From CAWHMN01 sp051001135 (GTDB lineage Bacteria; Acidobacteriota; Terriglobia; Terriglobales; Acidobacteriaceae), in assembly GCA_051001135.1 (NCBI GenBank), contig JBPCNO010000047.1, forward strand, positions 4,217 through 68,216: 64,000 nucleotides of DNA, given 5' to 3'. Below are positions 42,103 through 49,823 of the stretch, one piece after another. The position numbers and the translations under genes were made by a program. Numbering within the stretch: the stretch's first letter is position 1; each line of letters starts with the position of its first letter. The notes beneath the pieces are model-generated. The model made no database searches, was not told the DNA's origin, and saw nothing but the letters and a program-made list of their open reading frames with translations.

Positions 42103-42840
42103 GTGATCACCTCAGAGGCCGTTGTATTGCGAACCTGGCCCATCCAGGAGGCGGACCAGATCGTCTCCCTCTTTACCCGCGAGCAGGGGAAGGTGAAGGG
42201 CGTGGCGAAGTCCGCGGCCAAGAGCCGCCGGCGCTTTGGCGGAGCGCTCGAGCCGATGACCTACGTGCGCGCCAACTATGTGGAGAAGCCCCGGCAGGAT
42301 CTGGTGCGGCTGGATTTTTTCGAGATCCTGCGCTCACCGTTGTCGATAGCCGTCGATTACACACGGCTCGCCGCGCTCGCCTTCTTCGCCGAGGTGATCG
42401 ATGAGACATTGCCGGAGCGCGATCCCAACGACGCGGTCTTCCGCCTGCTGCTCTCCGTATTGGAGGCGGCGGAGTCGGGTGAGATCTGGATGCCGGTGAC
42501 CTACTTCGCCCTATGGATGACACGGCTCATGGGCTGGCTTCCAGACCTGCGCCACTGCCTGCTCTGCGCGGAGGCGTTCGCGGGCGCTCCGGCATATTTC
42601 CATGCACTGAGCGATGGGTTGGTGTGCGTGCACCACCGCCGGTTGGCCTCCGGAACGCTGACGCCGGACTCGCAACAACTGGCGGCGCGCATCTTCCATG
42701 CGCCGGTGACCGGCTTGGCGGGAGATACGTGGCAGCGCGATACGGGGCGCGATCTGCGGCGGTTTTCCATCCAGACCATCGAGCGTCACATCGAGCGCCG
42801 GTTGACCAGCGCCAAGGCACTGTACAAGCTCGGCGGGTGA
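42103..42840 (+). CDS. recO: DNA repair protein RecO
   Basis: A 245-aa RecO. The N-terminal OB-fold starts VITSEAVVLRTWPIQEADQI and continues LFTREQGKVKGVAKSAAKSR. The C-terminal helical part carries CLLC and a second Cys-His pair (LVCVHHRR), a possible zinc site found in some RecO proteins. It loads RecA with RecR in the RecFOR pathway. Start GTG 42103 has AAGGTG upstream. Confidence 0.94.
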   Translation: MITSEAVVLRTWPIQEADQIVSLFTREQGKVKGVAKSAAKSRRRFGGALEPMTYVRANYVEKPRQDLVRLDFFEILRSPLSIAVDYTRLAALAFFAEVIDETLPERDPNDAVFRLLLSVLEAAESGEIWMPVTYFALWMTRLMGWLPDLRHCLLCAEAFAGAPAYFHALSDGLVCVHHRRLASGTLTPDSQQLAARIFHAPVTGLAGDTWQRDTGRDLRRFSIQTIERHIERRLTSAKALYKLGG

Positions 42841-42864
42841 GCGAGCGCGTCGTATACTAGCACT

Positions 42865-43359
42865 ATGTCCATCGTGCGTAACATCGCCGGCGTCGCCAAG
42901 GGGATGAGCATCACCTTCGGCGAGATGTTCAAGCCCACCGAGGTGGAGAATTATCCGGACGGGCCCGGTCCGAATCGTGGAGCCCACTTCCAGGATCGCT
43001 TCCGCGGCGCGCATGTGCTGCAGCGCGACGAGAACGGTCTGGAGAAGTGTGTGGCATGTTTCCTGTGCGCGGCCGCATGCCCGGCCAACTGCATTTACAT
43101 TGAGGCGGCGGAGAACACCGAAGAGAAGCGAATCTCCAGCGCCGAGCGCTACGCCAAGGTCTATAACATCGACTACAACCGGTGCATCTTCTGCGGCTAC
43201 TGTGTCGAGGCCTGCCCCACCGATGCAATCACGCACGGACACGGCTTCGAGCTGGCTTCGCTGAACGCCACCAATCTGATCTATCGCAAGGAAGACATGC
43301 TGGTACCGCAGATCGCGCTGCCCGGCCATACGGAAGCGCAATCGGATTCGATCAAGTAA
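42865..43359 (+). CDS. nuoI: NADH-quinone oxidoreductase subunit I
   Basis: A 164-aa NuoI with two 4Fe-4S motifs, CVACFLCAAACPANCI and CIFCGYCVEACPTDAI, and the preceding FQDRFRGAHVLQRDENG. NuoI carries clusters N6a and N6b in the arm of complex I that leads toward the quinone site. It lies 24 bp after recO and no other nuo genes are in the window. Either a split nuo locus or a second copy would explain it. Confidence 0.9.
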   Translation: MSIVRNIAGVAKGMSITFGEMFKPTEVENYPDGPGPNRGAHFQDRFRGAHVLQRDENGLEKCVACFLCAAACPANCIYIEAAENTEEKRISSAERYAKVYNIDYNRCIFCGYCVEACPTDAITHGHGFELASLNATNLIYRKEDMLVPQIALPGHTEAQSDSIK

Positions 43360-43405
43360 GCGCCTCCATGCCGCAGGCGAGTGACTGGCAGAGTAAGAGG
43401 AAGCG

Positions 43406-44023
43406 ATGACGGTGCGTTGCGGGTTGAAAGGACGACCGGGCAGGCTCGTTGCTTTGGCCGCTTTTCTAACCTGCGCTCCGCTCTGTGCGCAGACGCATCC
43501 TAGCGCAGCCCATCCGCAACATCCACAGTACATCGCTCCGGGCGACCTGCACGTCAAGTCCGGTGGCGCACCTGCCATGAGCGTAAAGCTTATCGGGAGC
43601 GCCGGGCCGGTGCGTGAGTACGTGGTGATCTTCAGCCGCGGGGATGAAGCGCTCTCCGGCCTGACTGATTTTGCCCAGCAATACCATGTGAGCGATGCGT
43701 ATTTCACGGCGATTGGCGCGGCCCAGGGCGCAACACTGGCCTGGTTCGATCCCCAACGCAAAGCATACAAACTGATACCGGTGCCGGGGCAGACTGAGGT
43801 TGCTTCGATGGTGGGCGATATCGCGCTCTATCATGGCAAGCCCATTGTGCATACGCATGCGGTGCTGGGCCTGAACGACGGGTCAGCGCGAGCGGGCCAC
43901 GTCATCGAAATGCATGTTTCGCCCACGCTTGAAGTGTTTGTCACGACGGATGAGACCGATCTGCATAAGAAGCTGGATGAAGCCACCGGGCTCACCCTGA
44001 TCGATCCCGCAGCAAAGCAATAG
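43406..44023 (+). CDS. Exported PPC/DUF296-domain protein
   Basis: A 205-aa protein with a signal peptide ending CAPLCAQ and a His/Pro-rich linker (THPSAAHPQHPQ). Residues about 60-190 form a PPC (DUF296) domain: YVVIFSRGDEALSGL, HVSDAYFTAIGAAQGATLAW, and IVHTHAVLGLNDGSARAGH. The conserved histidines in HTHAVLG are a possible metal site. PPC domains in plants bind DNA, but export here makes that role unlikely. Its TAG stop overlaps the ribosome binding site of the next, broken gene. Confidence 0.85.
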   Translation: MTVRCGLKGRPGRLVALAAFLTCAPLCAQTHPSAAHPQHPQYIAPGDLHVKSGGAPAMSVKLIGSAGPVREYVVIFSRGDEALSGLTDFAQQYHVSDAYFTAIGAAQGATLAWFDPQRKAYKLIPVPGQTEVASMVGDIALYHGKPIVHTHAVLGLNDGSARAGHVIEMHVSPTLEVFVTTDETDLHKKLDEATGLTLIDPAAKQ

Positions 44024-44036
44024 GAGGCATATACCC

Positions 44037-44330
44037 ATGGCGCAAGTACGCCTGATCGCACGCGCAGTAGCCAAAGCGGGAAAGCAGGACAAGCTGCGCT
44101 AGGTGCTGCAGGTGATGCTCGCCCCCACGCATGCGGAGGAGGGCAATGTGTTCTATGAGCTGTTCGAGTCCCACGAAGGCGGCCGTTTCTTCTTCAATGA
44201 GCTATGGCAGAGCTAGGACGCGCTCGACCGGCATATGGCAACACCTCATTTCAAAAAGTTTGCAGCAGAGACCCGCGATCTGCTTGACGAACCGCTTGAA
44301 ATCAATCTGCTGACCGAAATTCAGGAGTAA
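44037..44330 (+). pseudogene. Antibiotic biosynthesis monooxygenase-like gene with two in-frame amber codons
   Basis: The frame from ATG 44037 to TAA 44328-44330 is 97 codons long and reads as a complete YgiN-like monooxygenase: VRLIARAVAKAGKQDKLR, then MLAPTHAEEGNVFYELFES, GGRFFFNELWQS and LDRHMATPHFKKFAAET. It is interrupted by TAG at 44100-44102 (codon 22) and TAG at 44214-44216 (codon 60). The rest of the frame is unbroken and the ribosome binding site AGGAGG is intact. Each stop could arise by one change from CAG or GAG. Likely a young pseudogene. Confidence 0.85.
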
Positions 44331-44525
44331 ATCACCGCACAACGTGACGCTCGAAGCAGAGCCGGTCGCCGGTCGTGATCAACAAAATGGCTCCGGTTTG
44401 GCGTAGTGATTCGCGAAAGCTGAAACAATAAGATCAGCTCGAAATAAGCAAGCAGAGGGGCGAGGCCGCACAGGCTTCGTCCCTTTCGTTTTGCGCGCCA
44501 ATCATTTCGCGCCAGGGGAGAGTGA

Positions 44526-45089
44526 ATGGAAACGAAACCGAGTGCATTTCTACTGCGGGCCGCGGAAGCCGCGCGCGCGGCGGACCATGTTTTCCCGGAG
44601 CATGCTGCCTGCGAAGCGGCGCTGGAAGCGAACTGGGGGCAGTCGCGGCTCGCGATCGAGGGCAACAATCTGTTCGGGCAAAAGCAGGCGCATCCACCGC
44701 TTGCGGGCACCGGCACGCTGGAGATAGTGACGCGCGAGTACCTGCGGGGCGAGTGGGTGATGGTTCCGGCGCACTGGGTCAAATTCGCGAACTGGGCTGA
44801 GTGCTTCCAGGCACGCATGGCGGTGCTCGAGCGCCTACGCCATGCATATCCCAAATACGCGCAGGCGCTCGACGCGCATACCGGCGAAGCATTCGTCGAG
44901 GCAGTCTCCCTGCGCTGGTCGACCGATCCGGACCGCGCCGCGAAGGTGTTGAGCATCTATCGCGCCCACTGCGGAGTGTTCAAGGGACCGGGAGTGGAGA
45001 GTTCCGCGCCGGAGGCTCCGGCACTGCAGAGGGCAGCGACGGGAAGCGGGAAGGCGGCGGCCTCCGCGTCAACCGCGACGCTGGCCTGA
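44526..45089 (+). CDS. Mannosyl-glycoprotein endo-beta-N-acetylglucosaminidase-like protein (GH73)
   Basis: A 187-aa protein with the GH73 core ACEAALEANWGQS (catalytic Glu34) and GNNLFGQK, typical of FlgJ/LytB-type glucosaminidases. It has no signal peptide. The C-terminal tail (about 160-187) is Ala/Ser-rich. It should cut glycan strands of peptidoglycan, if exported by another route. Start ATG 44526. It faces the glucan-synthase-like gene tail to tail with 24 bp between. Confidence 0.82.
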   Translation: METKPSAFLLRAAEAARAADHVFPEHAACEAALEANWGQSRLAIEGNNLFGQKQAHPPLAGTGTLEIVTREYLRGEWVMVPAHWVKFANWAECFQARMAVLERLRHAYPKYAQALDAHTGEAFVEAVSLRWSTDPDRAAKVLSIYRAHCGVFKGPGVESSAPEAPALQRAATGSGKAAASASTATLA

Positions 45090-45113
45090 CGCTGGCCTGA
45101 AGGCTGCGAGCGA

Positions 45114-48100
45114 CTACGCTGCGGGCTTCCGCCGGCGCGTGGTCGATTGCTTGTGCTCGGCCATCAGCACCGCCTGCCGAATCGGCTTCTCGTGCAGCAG
45201 CAGTTCGGTCGCCTTCAGATTGGCGTTGGCGTGGAACCAGTCCTGCGTGATGTTGTCATGGATAAGGTTGAGCACAGCCATCATCGACATGCCCTGGTGG
45301 TGAGCCATCCACTCGCGCACCAGTTTGGGTTCGTGGATGGAGTCCTGATAATCGGCTGCTTCGTAGAAGCCATAGGCGCCGATCCATCCAAGCTTGGCCA
45401 TGCGTTCAAGATTGCGCATGGCCGCCCCCTGATCGATGGTGAGCGCGAGGAAGGTGGAGTAGGGCGAGATGACCGGGCCGGCGATAGCGTCCCACTTGAG
45501 CGCGATCGAAGGCATGCCGAAGGCGAGGTAATGGTAGTGGCCGGCATCATCCTTTTGCGCGTAGCCGCACTCGGAGACACCCCATGGGATGCCGCCATGC
45601 TCCGAGGCATAGGCGCGTTGGATATGGACGACGCTGTCGAGCGTACGCGTCACCAGGGTGTCGGGATAGGCGCGCATCCATAGCGCCGGCATCAGGTACT
45701 CGAACATGGTGCCGGTCCAGGAGATAAGCGCCGGCCGCCCGTAGGCGACGGTGTGGATGCGGCCCAGCTTGAACCAGCTCTGCTGCGTAGCTTCGCCCTT
45801 GGCCACGGCGATGAAGGCTGCGATCCGCGCCTCGGAGCAGAGCAGGTCATAGCAGGCCTTGTGCAGCTCTTCCTGCTCCACCATGTAGCCGATGGAGAGG
45901 ATCTGCCGCGAGGGTTCGATCAGAAAGGCGAAGTCCATCTCGGCCACACAGCGTTCGGCGTGCGCGGCCAGCTTGCTCAGATCACGGGAGAGCGCTTCGA
46001 AATTGGCCTGCGCGGCGGGCAGCAAGGTGCGCAGCTTTTCCGCGAGAAAAACCTCAGGAGAATCGCTGACGGAAGTAGTCCAGGCACGCTGCAGGCGGGT
46101 GTCCAGGTCGGCGACCACTGCGGCGAGCGATTCCAGAGGCGCGGTCTCCGCTTCGCGGAAGATGCTTTGCAGCAGGGGAGACTGGCGCAGTGAGGCGAAT
46201 TCAGGCTGCAGCCACGGCAGGTAGTCGCGAATAATGTCAGTGAATGCGCGGATGCGGGTCCGGAGTTCGAGCAGCCACCAGGCTGCCTCGGAAGGCGGCC
46301 CAACCGCCGCGTTCTTTGTCCCAGGCTGGCGTGCCCCAGGCTGGAGAAAGACGGGAGATTGTTCGGCCTGCAATGCCCAGGCGACCCATGCGTGCAGATC
46401 GTCGTCAAGCGGCGGCGGCGTAATGCCGGCCGGCGGAGCGCCCAGGGAAGCGAGCAAGTGGAGATGATCGCGTAGGCCGTTGAAGATGCGTGACTCGATG
46501 AGCGGACAGCGCAGCAGGGCCTCGGTGCCGGAGCGCAGCGTGTAAAACGATGCCGCGAGGTTCCCGCTGTCCACTGACGAGATCGTGATGGGCCGGATCG
46601 GCGCGAGCGTGCGCGTGTCGTACCAGTTGTAGATGTGGCCGTTGCGCTTCTCCAGCCGCTCGTAGGTCGCGAGGCTCTTCTGGGTGAGGATGGCGAACTC
46701 CGGCACCGTCAGATAGCCGAAGATATGCGCGGCCTGACGCGCATTGAGCAAGAGGCCAAAATTCGTAGGCGACACGCGGCCTGCTTCAAATAGACTCTCC
46801 TCCTCCACGTTGTCCGGAATGAGGTAGTTGTGTGCCGCGCCGCCGTATTCGTAGAAGAAGCGCCAGGTGCGCAGCGCCAGCGAACGCATGAAGAGATCCT
46901 GATCGCGCGTCAGCCGCTTGCGCGCTTCATGCGGGGGCTTGTTGAGCCATGCGGTGATGCCGCTTTCAAATCCCCACAGGATCAGGATGGGGAGCGCTAC
47001 CAGAAACGACGACGGACGCACCATGGCCACCACGATGGCAATGACCAGCGTGAACAGCGGGGTGGCACGCAAATAGCGATCGACCGGCGTGGTGCGCTCG
47101 CTGACCGACTCTGCCTGCGCGGCGGTCTCCCATTCCAGCAGCCGTTGGCCGGTGATGAAGCGGCGCACCAGCGCGCGGATGATGGCGTCGAGCGTGAGCA
47201 GCGTCTGGTGCGGAAGAAACGCCAGGTTGAGCAGCGTAATGATCACGCTTTGCGAAAAGCCGATGACGGCCTCACGCGCCTCGCCCTTCTGCGGGCTGAA
47301 GGCAGCGCGCCCCAGGCCGAAGATGAGCGACAGCAGCGTGGGCACGAAGAGCAGGAAGAGCGTGACCAGGGTCCAGTAGACCGGTCCGCCGGGAAGCCCC
47401 AGCCAGCCCGCGACCAGCAGTATGAGCGTGAACGGCTCGACCAGCGAGCGGCGCAGGTTGTCGAAGATCTTCCAGCGCGAGATGGTGGAGATGGGGTTCT
47501 TGACCGGCCGGCCGCTCTCGTCCGGCACCGTGCCGAACATCCACTGGGCGATCTGCCAGTCCCCGCGTACCCAGCGGTGCTGCCGCTTGCGGTACGCGCT
47601 GTAGTGCGAGGGGTAATCGTCGATCACTTCAATGTCGGTGACCAGACCGGCGCGGGCGTATGCGCCTTCGATCAGGTCATGCGACAACAGTGAGTTGCGG
47701 GGGAAGCGGCGGTCGAGGACCGCATGCAGTGTGGCCACCTCGAAGATGCCCTTGCCGGTAAAGCTGCCCTCTCCATAGAGATCCTGATAGGCGTCGGAGA
47801 TGGCGCGGGTATAGATATCGAAGCCGGTCTGTCCGGAGTAGATGGCGGCCAGGCGTGAGCGCGACGCCGAGTGCACGCTGACCCCGACCCGCGGCTGCAG
47901 AATGCCATAGCCTTCGGTCACGATGCGCGACTCCGGATCGATGACGGCGCGGTTCAACGGGTGCGCCATGGCGCCGATCATGGAGTGCGCGGTGCCGCGA
48001 GGCAGTTGCGTATCCGAATCGAGGGTGATGACATAGCGGACCGACTCCAGGTCTTCCAGGTTGCCGGCCTTCACCGGGAAGCTGTCGTAGGCGCCGGTCA

Positions 48101-49823
48101 GCAGCTTGTTCAAATCCAGGAGTTTGCCGCGTTTGCGCTCCCAGCCCATCCACACGCCCTGGCGCGCGTTGAAGATGCGATGGCGATGCAGCAGGAAGAA
48201 GCCGCCGCCGCCGGGCTTGGCATAGCGCGCATTCAATCCATTCACCAGCGAGACGGCAAGCTCTACCAGCGGATCGGTATCGTTGGCGCGCGGACGGCTT
48301 ACGGAATCGGGAAGATCGCTCAGAATGGCGAAGTGGATATGCGCATCCTGGTTGGCGAGATAGCGGACCTCGAGCTCCTCGAACAGATCGCGGACCTGGT
48401 TCTCCCGCAGCAGCAGTGTGGGCACCGCGACCAGGGTAGTGAACTGCGATGGGATGCCCTTGCTGAAATCCATCTTGGGTAGCGCATTGGGCTTGAAGAG
48501 CGCCGTGACGGTGTTGTTGACCAGGTCTACCGCGCCCTGCGCCGCCGGCAGCAGCAGCAGCAGAAAGGCCACCGTGAGCCCGCCGAAGATGGAATAGCTG
48601 GGAATGAGCGCGGCCACGATGATGCCGATGAGCACCACCGTGAGGATGAGGGCGCCGCCGATATAGAAGTCGTCCGCATTGCGGTGAACCACCATGCGAA
48701 CGCGATCGATGAACGGCGGCCGGTAGCCTACGCGCTGGGCCAGTGCAGGGAAGCCTTTGTCGACCAGATAGTAGCCGACGTGGGCGCGGCGCAGAGCCAG
48801 GCGTTCCGGCTGCGCTGGATCACGGGGCCGTTCCGCCAGCCGCAGGGCGGCCTCCGCTACCTCGCTCTCCGAACAATCGGAAGCGCGGGAGATCTCGGCT
48901 ACCCGTTCGCGGTAGGCTTCCCGGCTGTCGAAGTCCATGAGTGGATACGCGCCGGAAGGGTCTCTGCGCAGGATCGCGTCGTAGACCACGAGGTTTTCGA
49001 TCATCGCGGGCCAGTTGGCGTAGTTGGCGTCGCGGATGCTTTGAAAGCGCGCCTTGAGCAGCTTGGCGCCGGCGGTGGTGTGCGAGGCGGGGTCGTCGAT
49101 GACCGCGCGCGCTTGGGTGAGGATCTCTTCCAGCAGCAGAAACTTGGTCGCCGTGGGAAAGGCCCACAACTCCCGCAAGGTGAGCGCATCCGTCCGCTGA
49201 ATCTCCACCAGAAAGGCTTCGGCGGCGTTGGCCCACCAGGTGGAAGACGAGGCCTGCAGATAGGCATTGGCGACGGTAATGACGCGCGGCTCATCCCCGG
49301 CGCGTTCGTGAATGACCGAAGGCAGCTTGGCCAGCCGCCTGCGAATGGATTTGATCTCCGTGAGCACGGCCTGCAGCAGCCGCGGATTCTCCCGCAGCTC
49401 CAGCAGTGGATCGAGCGGCTCGCCCGGCTTGTAGGTAGGCATGGGACGCCGGTCGAGCTCCTGAAATACCTGGTCGAAGGCGCTCTGGGTCGCCGCTATG
49501 CGGGGAGAGAATAGGTCCGCGTCGGGGTGATTGTGAGCGATCTCCCAGGTGGGCGCAACGCTCCGTGCATAGTGGCGCACCGGCTCCAGCGGCACCGGCT
49601 CCGGTTCTGGCTCCAGTTCTGGCTCCGGTTCTGGTTCTAGCTCCGGTTCTGGTTCTAGCTCTGGCTCGTGGCGAAGGGGAACGGCAGCCGGCGCTGCGGC
49701 TTCAGGCACATCGGTCTGCTCGATGGCGGCAGCGTCATCGGGACTGAAATGGGGCGCGTCCTCCCGCTTCGGAGATTCGGGGTTGGCGGAGGTCCCGGGG
49801 TTCACCGGCAGGTCAGGGTTCAT
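45114..49823 (-). CDS. Cyclic beta-1,2-glucan synthase-like protein (glycosyltransferase plus glycoamylase domains)
   Basis: A 1569-aa membrane protein. Residues about 54-80 are a Glu-Pro repeat. Membrane helices lie at about 390-440 and again near 810-860 and 920-970. Between them is a GT84/GT2-type domain with TLDSDTQLPRGTAH (about 598) and a QxxRW motif in RKRQHRWVRGDWQ (about 751). The C-terminus (about 1270-1560) is a glycoamylase domain (WTGTMFEYLMPALWMRAYP, GIPWGVSECGYA, WMAHHQGMSMMAVLN). Full-length NdvB/Cgs proteins are nearly twice as long and end with a GH94 phosphorylase domain, which is missing here. Its start overlaps the stop of the ABC exporter by four bases. Confidence 0.87.
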   Translation of the reverse strand: MNPDLPVNPGTSANPESPKREDAPHFSPDDAAAIEQTDVPEAAAPAAVPLRHEPELEPEPELEPEPEPELEPEPEPVPLEPVRHYARSVAPTWEIAHNHPDADLFSPRIAATQSAFDQVFQELDRRPMPTYKPGEPLDPLLELRENPRLLQAVLTEIKSIRRRLAKLPSVIHERAGDEPRVITVANAYLQASSSTWWANAAEAFLVEIQRTDALTLRELWAFPTATKFLLLEEILTQARAVIDDPASHTTAGAKLLKARFQSIRDANYANWPAMIENLVVYDAILRRDPSGAYPLMDFDSREAYRERVAEISRASDCSESEVAEAALRLAERPRDPAQPERLALRRAHVGYYLVDKGFPALAQRVGYRPPFIDRVRMVVHRNADDFYIGGALILTVVLIGIIVAALIPSYSIFGGLTVAFLLLLLPAAQGAVDLVNNTVTALFKPNALPKMDFSKGIPSQFTTLVAVPTLLLRENQVRDLFEELEVRYLANQDAHIHFAILSDLPDSVSRPRANDTDPLVELAVSLVNGLNARYAKPGGGGFFLLHRHRIFNARQGVWMGWERKRGKLLDLNKLLTGAYDSFPVKAGNLEDLESVRYVITLDSDTQLPRGTAHSMIGAMAHPLNRAVIDPESRIVTEGYGILQPRVGVSVHSASRSRLAAIYSGQTGFDIYTRAISDAYQDLYGEGSFTGKGIFEVATLHAVLDRRFPRNSLLSHDLIEGAYARAGLVTDIEVIDDYPSHYSAYRKRQHRWVRGDWQIAQWMFGTVPDESGRPVKNPISTISRWKIFDNLRRSLVEPFTLILLVAGWLGLPGGPVYWTLVTLFLLFVPTLLSLIFGLGRAAFSPQKGEAREAVIGFSQSVIITLLNLAFLPHQTLLTLDAIIRALVRRFITGQRLLEWETAAQAESVSERTTPVDRYLRATPLFTLVIAIVVAMVRPSSFLVALPILILWGFESGITAWLNKPPHEARKRLTRDQDLFMRSLALRTWRFFYEYGGAAHNYLIPDNVEEESLFEAGRVSPTNFGLLLNARQAAHIFGYLTVPEFAILTQKSLATYERLEKRNGHIYNWYDTRTLAPIRPITISSVDSGNLAASFYTLRSGTEALLRCPLIESRIFNGLRDHLHLLASLGAPPAGITPPPLDDDLHAWVAWALQAEQSPVFLQPGARQPGTKNAAVGPPSEAAWWLLELRTRIRAFTDIIRDYLPWLQPEFASLRQSPLLQSIFREAETAPLESLAAVVADLDTRLQRAWTTSVSDSPEVFLAEKLRTLLPAAQANFEALSRDLSKLAAHAERCVAEMDFAFLIEPSRQILSIGYMVEQEELHKACYDLLCSEARIAAFIAVAKGEATQQSWFKLGRIHTVAYGRPALISWTGTMFEYLMPALWMRAYPDTLVTRTLDSVVHIQRAYASEHGGIPWGVSECGYAQKDDAGHYHYLAFGMPSIALKWDAIAGPVISPYSTFLALTIDQGAAMRNLERMAKLGWIGAYGFYEAADYQDSIHEPKLVREWMAHHQGMSMMAVLNLIHDNITQDWFHANANLKATELLLHEKPIRQAVLMAEHKQSTTRRRKPAA
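49582..49664 (-). repeat. Glu-Pro repeat in the glucan-synthase-like N-terminus
   Basis: A low-complexity stretch encoding alternating ELEPEPE and EPEPE units, residues about 54-80 of the glucan synthase-like protein. It is a flexible, acidic linker before the membrane part. Copy number is likely to vary between strains. Confidence 0.75.

Noticed and set aside
44037..44330. Genetic-code change making TAG a sense codon
   Set aside because: TAG is the normal stop of other genes here, for example at 3919-3921, 5922-5924 and 39465-39467. Decay is the simpler reading.
44321..44956. Minus-strand frame of about 211 codons over the broken monooxygenase and GH73 gene
   Set aside because: It is Ser/Ala/Arg-rich with no motif, and it lies opposite the GH73 catalytic region.
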